Shown piece after piece: positions 1 through 9,883 of a stretch of DNA of 64,000 nucleotides (its first letter is position 1; each line of letters starts with the position of its first letter). The notes below the pieces were generated by a model. It made no database searches and had not been told where the DNA came from. It saw only the letters and a program-made list of their open reading frames with translations. The position numbers and the translations under genes are program-made. The DNA comes from Cerasibacillus terrae (GTDB lineage Bacteria > Bacillota > Bacilli > Bacillales > Amphibacillaceae). The stretch is taken from the NCBI RefSeq assembly GCF_008039555.1, contig NZ_VDUW01000001.1, forward strand, positions 186,001 to 250,000, given 5' to 3'.

Positions 1-528
1 GATGATTTTCAGTTAACATTATTGGAAGCAACATATCCTACAAAGTTTGTTACGCTATCCCATCGCGATGTTTTAGGTGCCTTTTTATCATTAGGACTTG
101 TTCGTGATAAATTGGGAGATATTTATGTGGATAACGGTAAAATTCAAATGATTGTTGCAACAGAAATTGCAAATTTTGTACGTATGAATTTCACACAGAT
201 AAAACAAGCGAGAGTAACTTTTTGTGAAAAAACCTTTACAGAATGGATAGAAAATAAACCAAATTGGATAGAATCAAATCAAACTGTTTCTTCATTAAGA
301 CTGGATAATGTTGTGAAAGAAATATATAATATATCTAGAAAACTCGCCGTAGAAGCTATTAAGAAACAACTGATTAAAGTTAATTTCAAAGTAGTTGATG
401 ATGCAAAGTTTATACTAGGAGAAGATGACTTAATTTCTTTTAGACGTAAAGGAAGAAGTAAATTAGTTGAAATTAATGGACAAACCAAAAAAGGAAAATG
501 GCGAATAACGACTGCAAAATTAAAGTGA
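1..528 (+). CDS. ylmH: RNA-binding protein YlmH, S4 domain (5' end missing)
   Basis: The reading frame is open from the first base, so the gene enters from the left and only its last 175 codons are seen. The fragment begins in the YlmH core (TYPTKFVTLSHRDVLGA) and ends with an S4-type RNA-binding domain at about residues 95-175 of the fragment, containing RKLAVEAIKKQLIKVN and a basic tail. YlmH family proteins bind ribosomal RNA and have been linked to rescue of stalled ribosomes and to the division gene cluster. It sits 70 bp upstream of divIVA, as in other Bacillaceae. A TTG at position 22 is an internal codon, not the start. Identity is confident; the missing N-terminus cannot be judged. 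Confidence 0.9.
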   Translation, partial: DDFQLTLLEATYPTKFVTLSHRDVLGAFLSLGLVRDKLGDIYVDNGKIQMIVATEIANFVRMNFTQIKQARVTFCEKTFTEWIENKPNWIESNQTVSSLRLDNVVKEIYNISRKLAVEAIKKQLIKVNFKVVDDAKFILGEDDLISFRRKGRSKLVEINGQTKKGKWRITTAKLK

Positions 529-598
529 AGGCACATGTCTTTTAGTCATTCCTGAATGATGCTACTTAATTACGATTAAAATACTAGGAGGTGTCATC

Positions 599-1099
599 AT
601 GGCCCTTTCACCACTCGATATTCATAATAAAGAGTTTACAAAGAGTTTCCGTGGGTATGATGAAGATGAGGTAAATAAATTTCTCGATCAATTAATGAAA
701 GATTATGAATCAGTTATTAGGCAAAAAAATGATTTTCAAGATAAGGTCGCACAATTAAATGAACGACTCAGCCATTTTACAAATATTGAAGAGACATTAA
801 ATAAATCTATTTTAGTTGCCCAAGAGACAGCAGAAGAAGTAAAAGGCAATGCATCGAAAGAAGCAAAGTTAATTGTTAAGGAAGCTGAAAAAAATGCGGA
901 TCGAATTATTAATGAAGCATTAACAAAAGCACGTACCATCGCTATTGAAGTAGAAGATTTGAAAAAACAAGCAAAGGTGTTTCGTACTCGCTTAAGAATG
1001 TTAGTGGAAGCACAATTAGATATGGTTAATACCAATGATTGGGAAGACCTTTTAGAAACAGAATTAATTGATGAAGATATTGTTAGTACAGAAGCATAA
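599..1099 (+). CDS. divIVA: Cell-division/polarity scaffold DivIVA
   Basis: A 166-residue coiled-coil protein that gathers at negatively curved membrane (division septa and poles) and recruits division-site and pole-specific partners. The N-terminal membrane-binding segment MALSPLDIHNKEFTKSFRGY is canonical for DivIVA, followed by a first coiled coil (about residues 25-60) and a longer charged coiled coil (about 70-135). A short acidic tail ends the protein. The ATG follows a strong AGGAGGTG ribosome-binding site. It lies between ylmH and ileS, the usual position. A small inverted repeat (TCATTC/GAATGA) lies in the gap after ylmH. Length matches the family. Confidence 0.95.
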   Translation: MALSPLDIHNKEFTKSFRGYDEDEVNKFLDQLMKDYESVIRQKNDFQDKVAQLNERLSHFTNIEETLNKSILVAQETAEEVKGNASKEAKLIVKEAEKNADRIINEALTKARTIAIEVEDLKKQAKVFRTRLRMLVEAQLDMVNTNDWEDLLETELIDEDIVSTEA

Positions 1100-1103
1100 C
1101 TTC

Positions 1104-1132
1104 TTGACGTAAACAATTTTTTTACATATAAT
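1104..1132 (+). promoter_or_regulatory. SigA-type promoter of ileS
   Basis: TTGACG at 1104-1109 and a perfect TATAAT at 1127-1132 are separated by 17 bp. Transcription would begin near 1139, just upstream of the T-box leader. It starts four bases after the divIVA stop codon. Confidence 0.8.
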
Positions 1133-1179
1133 GCATAGATAAGAATCGACAAATTATAATAGATGAAATATTTTGATGG

Positions 1180-1428
1180 AGACAGTATAAAAGGGTATGG
1201 CTGAGAAGCGAATTAGGAAATGGTGGGAGCCTGATGCAGACATCCTTTTAGAAAATCACTCCGGAATAGCCAGTTTGAAAGATTTTAGTAAATTTGGCCG
1301 TCTGATTAACGTTATAAATCAACTGAGTGAATGAAGAATGTGGCATGTAAGAGATGAACTATTTTTCATTTTAAAGGGTGGTACCGCGAGTCTTCTCGTC
1401 CCTTAAGGGATGTGAGGGCTTTTTTTGT
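1180..1428 (+). promoter_or_regulatory. T-box leader controlling ileS
   Basis: The untranslated leader contains the T-box signature AGGGTGGTACCGCG at 1375-1388, which pairs with the acceptor end of uncharged tRNA. It is followed by a terminator hairpin (about 1387-1421, TCTTCTCGTCCC against GGGATGTGAGGGC) ending in a T run. Stem I closes with GGCT near 1199 and AGCC near 1270. ATC at 1255-1257, followed by A, is the best candidate for the isoleucine specifier codon. Known T-box action predicts antitermination when charged tRNA-Ile is scarce. The exact 5' limit and the specifier position are my reading of the sequence, not a folded model. Confidence 0.88.
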
Positions 1429-1437
1429 CATAAGTTG

Positions 1438-1475
1438 ACTGGCTGCCAGACATCTGCTGATTGAAGTTTCACTTT
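1438..1475 (+). repeat. Short copy of a repeat also found before rnhB
   Basis: ACTGGCTG at 1438-1445 and CTGATTGAAGTTTCA at 1457-1471 are both present, in the same order, in the longer element at 59752-59899. This copy looks internally deleted, with CTGG-CTG-CCAG left as a tiny hairpin. It lies between the T-box terminator and the ileS ribosome-binding site. It may be a relic of a small mobile or structured element. Confidence 0.5.
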
Positions 1476-1498
1476 ATTGATAATAAGGAGGAAAAAGA

Positions 1499-4258
1499 AT
1501 GGAATATAAGAAAACATTGTTATTACCAAAAACAAAATTTCCGATGCGTGGAAACTTGCCAAATAAAGAACCACTACGTCGAAAAAAATGGAATGAAGAA
1601 GAGTATTATGAAAAACAATTGGAGCGAACAGAAGGAAGACCGACGTTTATTTTACACGATGGTCCACCATATGCGAACGGTGATTTGCATATAGGGCACG
1701 CCTTAAATCAAATTTTAAAAGACTTTATTGTTCGTTACAAATCGATGACAGGCTATCATGTTCCATATGTACCTGGTTGGGATACACATGGTTTACCGAT
1801 TGAAACAGCTTTGACCAAAAAGAAAAAAGTAAACCGTAAAAAAATGAGTACAGCGGAATTCAGACAAAAATGTGCTGATTATGCTCTTACTCAGGTAGAT
1901 AGGCAACGTGAACAACGTAAAGAACTAGGTGCTACAGGGGATTGGGATAATCCATATATTACGTTGACAAAGGAATACGAAGCAGCACAAATAAAGGTAT
2001 TTGGTGAAATGGCAAACAAAGGCTATATTTTCAAAGGTTTACGCCCTGTTTATTGGTCACCTTCTTCTGAATCTGCTTTAGCAGAGGCAGAAATTGAATA
2101 TCACGATAAACGTTCACCATCTATCTATGTTGCTTTTAATGTCATCGATGGGAAAGGTGTATTAAATACAGATGAAAAAATTATTATTTGGACAACAACA
2201 CCATGGACAATTCCTGCAAACCTAGGAATCGCTCTTCATCCACAATTAGAATATGCTGTTGTTCAAGTAAAAGAAGATAAATATGTAGTTGCCCATGATT
2301 TATTGGAAGATCTTACAGAAGAATTGGAATGGGAAAGCCCAGAAGTTTTACGAACATTTAAAGGGGAAGAAGCTGATCGCGTCGTCGCAAAACATCCATT
2401 TTATGATCGTGAATCACTTGTTATGTTAGGTGAGCATGTTACAACAGATTCTGGTACTGGTTGTGTACACACGGCTCCAGGTCATGGGGAAGATGACTTC
2501 AACATGGCTAAAGCTTATGGTATTGAACCATTGAGTCCAGTAGACCATAAAGGAGTATTTACAAAAGAAGCTCCTGGATTTGAAGGAGTGTTTTATGATA
2601 AGGCGAACAAAATGGTTACTGAAAAATTAGAAGAAGTTGATGCCTTACTTAAATTGAGTTTTATTACGCACTCTTATCCACATGATTGGCGTACGAAAAA
2701 ACCAATTATTTTTCGAGCTACTCCACAGTGGTTTGCGTCTATTAAAGATTTCCGTGACCAAATCTTATCAGAAATTAAAGCTGTTAATTGGTATCCAAAA
2801 TGGGGTGAAACAAGACTTCATAATATGGTAAAAGACCGTGAAGATTGGTGTATATCAAGACAGCGTACATGGGGTGTACCAATACCAGTGTTTTACGGTG
2901 AAGACGGAACACCAATTATTACCGAAGAAACGATTAATCATGTAGCAGATTTATTCAGAGAGCATGGTTCAAATATTTGGTTCGAACGTGAGGCAAAAGA
3001 TTTATTACCAGAGGGCTTCACATCTGAACATAGCCCAAATGGAGAGTTTACCAAAGAAACCGATATCATGGATGTTTGGTTCGATTCCGGTTCTTCTCAT
3101 GAGGCAGTTCTATTACACCGAGAAGGCCACCGTCGTCCGGCAGATGTTTATTTAGAGGGTTCAGACCAATTCCGTGGATGGTTTAACTCTTCCTTATCAA
3201 CTGCGGTAGCAGTTACTGGTAAAGCGCCATATAAAAATGTTATTAGTCATGGATTTGTGATGGATGGCGAAGGAAGAAAGATGAGTAAATCATTAGGAAA
3301 CGTTATTTTTCCATCGAAAGTAATTAAACAACTTGGTGCAGATATTTTACGTCTATGGGTTGCTTCTGTTGATTATCATGCAGATGCACGAATTTCAGAT
3401 GCTATTTTGAAACAAACATCTGAATCATATCGTAAAATTAGAAATACATTCCGCTTTTTACTCGGTAATTTAACTGATTTTAATCCAGAAACAGATCGAG
3501 TGGAAGAGTCCAACATGGAAGGTATTGACAGATATATGCTCTATCGCTTACAAGAGCTAGTTGGAGACGTTCATGAAAGCTATGAGGCATATGAATATTC
3601 ACCAATTTTCCACCGTATCCATAATTTCTGTGCAGATGATTTAAGTTCTTTCTATTTAGATTTTGCTAAAGACATTCTATATATTGAAGCAAAAGATAAT
3701 CATCGTCGCCGAAGCATCCAAACAGCATATTATGAAATTGTGGTCACATTAGTGAAATTACTAGCACCAATTATTCCGCATACAGCTGAAGAAGTTTGGG
3801 AGCATATCCCTGGTGTTACAGAAGAGACGGTCCATTTAACAGATATGCCTGTTAAACGAGAAATCACAGATTTTGATGAAGCGAAAAAAGAAAAATGGGA
3901 TCTATTCATGGAAATTCGTGATGACGTGTTAAAAGCTTTAGAAGAAGCAAGAGAAGAAAAAGTAATCGGTAAATCACTAGAATCAGTGATTACAATCGTT
4001 CCAAAAGATGAGAAAACAAAAGAAATATTAGAAGCTATTCCAAATGTGCATCAATTATTTATTGTCTCAGAAGCGATTATGAAAGAAAAAGATGGAGAAG
4101 CAAAAGAATATCGCTATGTTGATGTAAAAGTTGAAAAACATTCAGGTGAAACATGCGAACGTTGTTGGGTTACCTCTAATACAGTAGGAGAAGATGAAGA
4201 ACACCCAACAATTTGCACTCGTTGTGCCGAAGTGGTTAAACATCATTATATGGATTAA
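1499..4258 (+). CDS. ileS: Isoleucyl-tRNA synthetase
   Basis: A 919-residue class I synthetase that charges tRNA-Ile in the cytoplasm and edits valine. The HIGH signature is seen as [10 protein letters not shown] at about residues 60-69 and the KMSKS loop as [10 protein letters not shown] at about 590-600. The inserted editing domain lies between them ([12 protein letters not shown], near 223-234), and the C-terminus has a Cys4 zinc-binding site (CERCW ... CTRC). Length is normal for the Bacillus type. The ATG has an AAGGAGG site 7 bases upstream. Control by the T-box leader just upstream fits its function. A strong terminator follows, so it is probably a single-gene transcript. Confidence 0.98.
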   Translation: MEYKKTLLLPKTKFPMRGNLPNKEPLRRKKWNEEEYYEKQLERTEGRPTFILHDGPPYANGDLHIGHALNQILKDFIVRYKSMTGYHVPYVPGWDTHGLPIETALTKKKKVNRKKMSTAEFRQKCADYALTQVDRQREQRKELGATGDWDNPYITLTKEYEAAQIKVFGEMANKGYIFKGLRPVYWSPSSESALAEAEIEYHDKRSPSIYVAFNVIDGKGVLNTDEKIIIWTTTPWTIPANLGIALHPQLEYAVVQVKEDKYVVAHDLLEDLTEELEWESPEVLRTFKGEEADRVVAKHPFYDRESLVMLGEHVTTDSGTGCVHTAPGHGEDDFNMAKAYGIEPLSPVDHKGVFTKEAPGFEGVFYDKANKMVTEKLEEVDALLKLSFITHSYPHDWRTKKPIIFRATPQWFASIKDFRDQILSEIKAVNWYPKWGETRLHNMVKDREDWCISRQRTWGVPIPVFYGEDGTPIITEETINHVADLFREHGSNIWFEREAKDLLPEGFTSEHSPNGEFTKETDIMDVWFDSGSSHEAVLLHREGHRRPADVYLEGSDQFRGWFNSSLSTAVAVTGKAPYKNVISHGFVMDGEGRKMSKSLGNVIFPSKVIKQLGADILRLWVASVDYHADARISDAILKQTSESYRKIRNTFRFLLGNLTDFNPETDRVEESNMEGIDRYMLYRLQELVGDVHESYEAYEYSPIFHRIHNFCADDLSSFYLDFAKDILYIEAKDNHRRRSIQTAYYEIVVTLVKLLAPIIPHTAEEVWEHIPGVTEETVHLTDMPVKREITDFDEAKKEKWDLFMEIRDDVLKALEEAREEKVIGKSLESVITIVPKDEKTKEILEAIPNVHQLFIVSEAIMKEKDGEAKEYRYVDVKVEKHSGETCERCWVTSNTVGEDEEHPTICTRCAEVVKHHYMD

Positions 4259-4262
4259 TTCA

Positions 4263-4300
4263 AAATATCTCTTTCCTTTTAGGGAAAGAGATATTTTTTC
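4263..4300 (+). terminator. Rho-independent terminator after ileS
   Basis: The stem AATATCTCTTTCC / GGGAAAGAGATATT with a short T-rich loop is followed by a T run, directly after the ileS stop codon. Confidence 0.9.
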
Positions 4301-4362
4301 ATGATAGAAGAAACAGTTTATGGTAAAATCAAACTAAACAATTGTGATGTGGAGGAAAGTAC

Positions 4363-4827
4363 ATGTATTGGTATTATTTGATTGCTTTAATTGTCATTGG
4401 AATTGATCAACTTTCCAAGTGGATTATCGTAAAGAATATGGAAATTTATGAACAGATTCCAGTAATTGATGGATTTTTTTATATTACGTCTCACCGAAAT
4501 CGAGGGGCTGCATGGGGAATCTTACAAGACCAAATGATATTCTTTTATATCATTACAGTTATCGTCATTATCGGGATTGTTTATTTTCTGCATAAATATG
4601 GAAAAGATTCGATATTAATGTCTGTATCACTTAGTCTGATTTTAGGTGGAGCAATTGGAAACTTTATAGATCGTCTTTTACATAAAGAGGTAATCGACTT
4701 TTTAGATTTTATTATTTTTACATATGACTACCCAATATTCAATATAGCTGATTCAGCCTTGGTTATAGGTGTTATCCTATTAATGATTGTCACGTTTAAA
4801 GAAGAGAAAAGAAAGGAAACAAAATAG
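4363..4827 (+). CDS. lspA: Lipoprotein signal peptidase (SPase II)
   Basis: A 154-residue membrane aspartyl protease that removes signal peptides from diacylglyceryl-modified prolipoproteins. Four hydrophobic segments are visible (about residues 1-22, 60-80, 87-105 and 125-147). The conserved blocks are present: NRGAAWGIL near 47-55, [11 protein letters not shown] with the first catalytic Asp near 107-117, and [11 protein letters not shown] with the second near 126-136. The ATG follows GGAGG. The next gene begins 2 bp after the stop, so lspA and the pseudouridine synthase are co-transcribed, as in B. subtilis. Confidence 0.97.
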   Translation: MYWYYLIALIVIGIDQLSKWIIVKNMEIYEQIPVIDGFFYITSHRNRGAAWGILQDQMIFFYIITVIVIIGIVYFLHKYGKDSILMSVSLSLILGGAIGNFIDRLLHKEVIDFLDFIIFTYDYPIFNIADSALVIGVILLMIVTFKEEKRKETK

Positions 4828-4829
4828 GT

Positions 4830-5741
4830 ATGAAAAAAAATCACCTTGTCACAAATCAAGAAGAAAATATACGAATTGATAAACTATTAACCAGTCTACA
4901 ACCAGATAGATCAAGAAGTGAAATTCAGACATGGATTAAAAGTCATCTCGTTACCATAAACAATCAACCAACAAAGGCAAATTATCGTTGTATGGAAGGA
5001 GATGTCATCAAATGGAATATACCGAAAGAGGAAACATTGTCATTAGAAGGTGAAAACATTCCTCTTTCTATTGTATATGAAGATGAAACACTCATCATTA
5101 TCAATAAGCCATCTGGTATGGTGGTTCATCCAGCCTCAGGTCATATAAGAGGGACATTGGTCAATGCTTTATTATATCATTATGATCAATTGTCAACGGT
5201 AAGCGGTGAGGATCGTCCTGGAATTGTGCATCGACTTGATAAGGACACAAGTGGTTTATTAGTGGTAGCAAAAACAGACCAAGTACATCAAAAATTAATC
5301 GAACAATTCAAAGCACGTCTTGTCAAAAGAACATATGAAGTGGTTGTGCATGGTACAATTGGTCCTGATGATGGTTTAATTGATGCCCCAATTGGGCGGG
5401 ATCCGAAACAAAGACAAAATATGACAGTAATTGATGGAGGAAAAGAAGCAATTACCCATTTTCATGTGTTAAAGCGTTTTACTAATTTCACACATGTAGA
5501 GTGTCAATTAGAAACAGGAAGAACGCATCAAATTCGGGTTCATATGAAATACATCGGTCATCCGGTACTTGGTGATCCGAAGTATGGCCCAAGACGGAAA
5601 AATGTGATGAAAACAGGTCAAGTACTACATGCAAAGTATTTACAATTTACCCATCCAATCAACGGAAAAAAACTTACATTTGAAGTAGAACCACCCAAGG
5701 ATTTTCAAGAAATAATCCATCAATTAGAGAAAATGTCTTGA
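4830..5741 (+). CDS. ylyB: RluD-family pseudouridine synthase (YlyB type)
   Basis: A 303-residue large-subunit rRNA pseudouridine synthase. An N-terminal S4 RNA-binding domain (about residues 12-70, beginning IRIDKLLTSLQ) precedes the catalytic domain, whose active-site Asp lies in HRLDKDTSGLLVVAKT near residues 132-147. The later GRTHQIRVH motif is also typical. The family converts specific 23S rRNA uridines to pseudouridine; the exact target is not readable from sequence. It is coupled to lspA. The -35 box of the pyrimidine operon promoter overlaps its stop codon. Confidence 0.93.
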   Translation: MKKNHLVTNQEENIRIDKLLTSLQPDRSRSEIQTWIKSHLVTINNQPTKANYRCMEGDVIKWNIPKEETLSLEGENIPLSIVYEDETLIIINKPSGMVVHPASGHIRGTLVNALLYHYDQLSTVSGEDRPGIVHRLDKDTSGLLVVAKTDQVHQKLIEQFKARLVKRTYEVVVHGTIGPDDGLIDAPIGRDPKQRQNMTVIDGGKEAITHFHVLKRFTNFTHVECQLETGRTHQIRVHMKYIGHPVLGDPKYGPRRKNVMKTGQVLHAKYLQFTHPINGKKLTFEVEPPKDFQEIIHQLEKMS

Positions 5742-5766
5742 CACAAATGCCGAAGTTTGTCATAAT
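5738..5766 (+). promoter_or_regulatory. Promoter of the pyr operon
   Basis: A perfect TTGACA at 5738-5743 overlaps the ylyB stop codon. It is 17 bp from CATAAT at 5761-5766. It lies immediately upstream of the first PyrR attenuator and is the only strong promoter seen for the operon. Confidence 0.85.
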
Positions 5767-5782
5767 GAAAAAAGATGAAGAA

Positions 5783-6447
<665 letters not shown>

Positions 6448-6451
6448 TAGG

Positions 6452-6556
6452 CCTTTAAGAAAATCCAGAGAGATTTTCAAGGTCGCCTAGTTTTGCATAA
6501 GCGTTTTGTTTATGCCTACCTCTTTGCGACCTTTTTAGCAAAGAGGTTTTATTTTT
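6452..6556 (+). promoter_or_regulatory. PyrR attenuator 2, pyrR-pyrB intergenic
   Basis: The binding hairpin at 6452-6482 has the stem AAAATC/GATTTT around CCAGAGA, close to the PyrR consensus. AAGGTCGC at 6479-6486 is the exact complement of GCGACCTT at 6526-6533 (antiterminator). The terminator is ACCTCTTTGC at 6518-6527 with GCAAAGAGGT at 6538-6547, followed by a T-rich run. A small inner hairpin GCATAA/TTATGC lies between the antiterminator arms. Confidence 0.9.
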
Positions 6557-6629
6557 GCTAAAAATCAAAAAACGTATCCTTGGAGTAATACAACATGATA
6601 TATCTATATGAGAACGAGGAGGAATTTAG

Positions 6630-7526
6630 ATGCAACATTTTCTATCTGTTGACCAGCTTAATGAAGAGGAAATTTATCATTTAATCGCACTTGCTAAGAA
6701 ATGTCAACAAGGAATTGAACAAGTTAAAAAACCAATTTTTGCATTAAATTTGTTTTTTGAACCGAGCACAAGAACAAAAATGAGTTTTACCGTTGCACAA
6801 AAGAAACTAGGTTTGGAAGTATTGGATTTTAATCCTGATTCATCCAGTGTTCAAAAAGGAGAAAGTTTATATGACACGGTAAAAACTTTGGAATCAATTG
6901 GCGCTGATTTATTAGTTATTCGTCATCCTGATGATGATTGGGCCAAACAATTAGGAAGGAACTTGTCCATACCAATAATAAATGCTGGTGCAGGTAAATT
7001 AGAACATCCATCACAATGTATGCTTGACTTATTTACCATTTACCATGAATTTAATACATTTAAGGATATACGAGTTACAATTGTTGGAGATATCAAGCAT
7101 AGTCGTGTGGCACATTCCAATGCAAGAGCACTACAAAGGTTGGGAGCAAATATTTCTTTATGTGCAGCACCAGAATTCAAAGATACAAATTTAGATTTTC
7201 CGTATGTATCCATTGATGAAGCTGTTGAGCAATCCGATGTATTGATGTTACTCCGAATACAGCACGAAAGACACCATGAAATGAATACGACCACAAATTA
7301 CTTAAGTACGTATGGATTAACAAAAGAACGTGAAAGGAAAATGAAAGAAAAGGCGATTATTATGCATCCAGCTCCAATTAATAGGGGAGTTGAAATTGAT
7401 GAAGATTTAGTAGAATGCAACCGTTCACGGATATTTAAACAAATGGAAAATGGTGTTTATATGCGCATGGCTATTATTCAATTATTATTAAAAAAATGGG
7501 GGATTTATGATGAAGATACTATTTAA
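6630..7526 (+). CDS. pyrB: Aspartate carbamoyltransferase catalytic subunit
   Basis: A 298-residue enzyme joining carbamoyl phosphate and aspartate to form carbamoyl aspartate, the committed pyrimidine step. The carbamoyl phosphate loop EPSTRTKMSF is at about residues 45-54, HPSQCMLDL near 128-136 and the aspartate-side motif HPAPINRG near 247-254. The ATG follows AACGAGGAGG. No pyrI regulatory subunit follows, as in other Bacilli. The end overlaps the start of pyrC by 20 bp, indicating translational coupling. Confidence 0.97.
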   Translation: MQHFLSVDQLNEEEIYHLIALAKKCQQGIEQVKKPIFALNLFFEPSTRTKMSFTVAQKKLGLEVLDFNPDSSSVQKGESLYDTVKTLESIGADLLVIRHPDDDWAKQLGRNLSIPIINAGAGKLEHPSQCMLDLFTIYHEFNTFKDIRVTIVGDIKHSRVAHSNARALQRLGANISLCAAPEFKDTNLDFPYVSIDEAVEQSDVLMLLRIQHERHHEMNTTTNYLSTYGLTKERERKMKEKAIIMHPAPINRGVEIDEDLVECNRSRIFKQMENGVYMRMAIIQLLLKKWGIYDEDTI

Positions 7527-8793
7527 AAATGCGAATCGTTTAATAGAAACAAATGAACAAGAAAAATGTGATGTTTTAGTGGAAGGTCAACAAATCGTAA
7601 AAATTGCCAATGAAATTAATGAAGAAGCAGACCAAATGATCGATTGTGAAGGAAAATTACTTTTACCAGGATTTATCGACGTTCATATTCATTTGCGTGA
7701 ACCGGGCGGTGAGGAAAAAGAAACCATTAAAACAGGAACAGAAGCTGCTGCAAGAGGTGGATATACTACTGTATGTCCAATGCCTAATACAAATCCTGTA
7801 CCAGATAACATGGAAAAGGTAGAAGATCTTTTTGACAGAATTGAAAAAGATGCAGTTGTAAGAGTGTTACCTTATGCTGCAATTACAAACGGGTTAGCTG
7901 GTGAAGAATTGACAGACATTACAACACTATCTCAGACTGGAGTATTTGGTTTTACAGATGATGGGGTTGGGATTCAGACTGCTGATATGATGCTCCGAGC
8001 GATGAAAGAAGCTCAAGCAAACAACATGCCAATTGTCGCTCATTGTGAGGATAACTCTGTTGTCTATGGTGGAGTATGTCATGAAGGAGAAGTTAGCAAA
8101 CGTTTGAATTTACCTGGACATCATTCATTAACGGAATCATTACAAATTGCAAGAGATGTACTTTTAGCGGAGGCTACTGGATGTCATTATCATGTATGTC
8201 ATATTAGTACGAAAGAATCTGTAAGAGTTGTTCGGGATGCAAAAAAAGCAGGTATTCATGTCACTGCAGAAGTTACACCACACCATCTTTTATTAAATGA
8301 GGAAGCAGTCGTAAATGATGATGCTAATTTTAAAATGAATCCACCATTAAGAAGTAAGGAAGATCAGAATGCACTAATTGAAGGATTACTAGATGGAACA
8401 ATTGATTTTATTGCAACAGACCATGCACCACATACAGAAGAAGAAAAGAAAAAAGGGTTTCTCCATGCACCGTTTGGAATTGTCGGTTTAGAAACAGCAT
8501 TTCCATTATTATATACACACTTTGTGAAAACAAATCGAATCACATTGAAGCAATTAGTTGATTGGATGACAATAAAACCTGCCGAAGTGTTTGGATTACC
8601 TTATGGAACATTACAAGAAAATGCACCAGCAGATTTAACATTGGTCGATTTAGATAAACAATTAGAAATTGATAAAGAAACATTCTACTCCAAAGGGAAA
8701 AACACACCATTCCATGGGTGGGAGGTTTATGGTTTTCCAATAATGACAGTGGTAGATGGTGAAATTGTGTTTAAGGAGGAAACCAATGACTAA
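7507..8793 (+). CDS. pyrC: Dihydroorotase
   Basis: A 428-residue zinc amidohydrolase (type I dihydroorotase) that cyclises carbamoyl aspartate. The metal-binding DVHIHLREPG is at about residues 58-67, further His ligands are in AHCEDN and HVCHIST, and the catalytic Asp is in DHAPHT near residues 304-309. The start overlaps pyrB by 20 bp, and an ATGATG pair gives two equivalent starts three bases apart. Its stop overlaps the carA start by 8 bp. Length is standard for Bacillus PyrC. Confidence 0.97.
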   Translation: MMKILFKNANRLIETNEQEKCDVLVEGQQIVKIANEINEEADQMIDCEGKLLLPGFIDVHIHLREPGGEEKETIKTGTEAAARGGYTTVCPMPNTNPVPDNMEKVEDLFDRIEKDAVVRVLPYAAITNGLAGEELTDITTLSQTGVFGFTDDGVGIQTADMMLRAMKEAQANNMPIVAHCEDNSVVYGGVCHEGEVSKRLNLPGHHSLTESLQIARDVLLAEATGCHYHVCHISTKESVRVVRDAKKAGIHVTAEVTPHHLLLNEEAVVNDDANFKMNPPLRSKEDQNALIEGLLDGTIDFIATDHAPHTEEEKKKGFLHAPFGIVGLETAFPLLYTHFVKTNRITLKQLVDWMTIKPAEVFGLPYGTLQENAPADLTLVDLDKQLEIDKETFYSKGKNTPFHGWEVYGFPIMTVVDGEIVFKEETND

Positions 8794-9883
8794 ACAACAA
8801 CTTGTGTTAGAAGACGGAACTACATTTATTGGAACAGGATTTGGTAGTACAGAAAGTATTTCAGGAGAAGTTGTTTTTTACAATGGGATAACTGGATACC
8901 AAGAAATGATTTCAGATCCAGCAAATGCAGGTAAAATAATTGTCATGACACAGCCACTAGTCGGAAATTATGGTATTAATCAAGATGATTTTGAAACACT
9001 TGATCCATGTATAAATGGTTTGATTGTAAAGGAAGTTTCTGATTACCCATCTAATTTTCGAATGGATGAAAGCTTGGATAGCTTTTTTAAAGCACATGAT
9101 ATTCCAGGAATCACTGGGGTAGATACACGTAAATTAGTAACACATATCCGTAATCAAGGATCAATGAAAGGGTCGATAACGAATATTGAAAGTTCGTTGG
9201 ATTCCATTATTGAAACACTAACATCTATACCAGAACAAACAAACGTTGTAGAGCAAGTTTCTGCGGTAAAACCATATATTATTCCGGGAAGGGGTTCCCG
9301 TATTGTGATTATTGATTTGGGAATTAAACATGGAATCTTACGTGAACTAACAAAAAGAGGTTGTCACATTACCGTCGTACCATATAATTATGGATTTGAA
9401 AAAATCATGCGGTTAAAACCAGAAGGAGTATTATTGTCCAATGGTCCTGGAAATCCAACTGCTATTCCAGAAGTAATTGAGACCATTAAGGAACTAATCG
9501 GAAAAACACCATTATTCGGGATTGGTTTAGGACAGCTATTGTTTGGGCTTGCTTGTGGCGCATCTACTGAGAAATTACCATATGGACAATATGGAAACTA
9601 TCCTGTGAAGGATTTAGAAACAAATCAATCACATTTAGTAGCAAAAAGTCAATCATATACAATAACAAATAATTCATTAGATGGAACAAAACTAGAAAAA
9701 ATTTATATTGGTCTCAATGATAAAACAGTAGAAGGATTAAAACATAAAGAATATCCAGCTTTTTCCGTACAATTTAATCCAGAAGGGTCTCCAGGGCCAG
9801 AAGACATTATTTATTTATTTGATTCGTTTTTACAAGAAATCAAACAGTTTTCGGAAAATAAGGAGGATACAAGTAATGCCTAA
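8786..9883 (+). CDS. carA: Carbamoyl phosphate synthetase small subunit with a degenerate glutaminase site
   Basis: A 365-residue CarA (PyrAA) of normal length. The N-terminal CPSase domain (about residues 1-130) is intact, with the [15 protein letters not shown] and [10 protein letters not shown] blocks. The class I glutamine amidotransferase domain follows (about 165-355). The nucleophile region reads [15 protein letters not shown] in place of the usual GICLGHQLxALACGA: the catalytic Cys is Gly247 (GGT at 9524-9526), and the His-Gln pair is Gln250-Leu251. The usual NHG glutamine-pocket motif is replaced by Ser-Gln-Ser (288-290). The catalytic HPE is Asn331-Pro-Glu333. The frame is undamaged and the SNGPGNP block remains, so this is a full-length but probably glutaminase-dead subunit. 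It may still be needed to stabilise CarB. The start at 8786 follows AAGGAGG and overlaps pyrC by 8 bp; an in-frame GTG at 8756 lies inside pyrC and is less likely. Confidence 0.93.
   Translation: MTKQQLVLEDGTTFIGTGFGSTESISGEVVFYNGITGYQEMISDPANAGKIIVMTQPLVGNYGINQDDFETLDPCINGLIVKEVSDYPSNFRMDESLDSFFKAHDIPGITGVDTRKLVTHIRNQGSMKGSITNIESSLDSIIETLTSIPEQTNVVEQVSAVKPYIIPGRGSRIVIIDLGIKHGILRELTKRGCHITVVPYNYGFEKIMRLKPEGVLLSNGPGNPTAIPEVIETIKELIGKTPLFGIGLGQLLFGLACGASTEKLPYGQYGNYPVKDLETNQSHLVAKSQSYTITNNSLDGTKLEKIYIGLNDKTVEGLKHKEYPAFSVQFNPEGSPGPEDIIYLFDSFLQEIKQFSENKEDTSNA

Noticed and set aside
1461..1694. 77-codon reading frame overlapping the start of ileS
   Set aside because: It is a frame shadow of ileS; no family resemblance.
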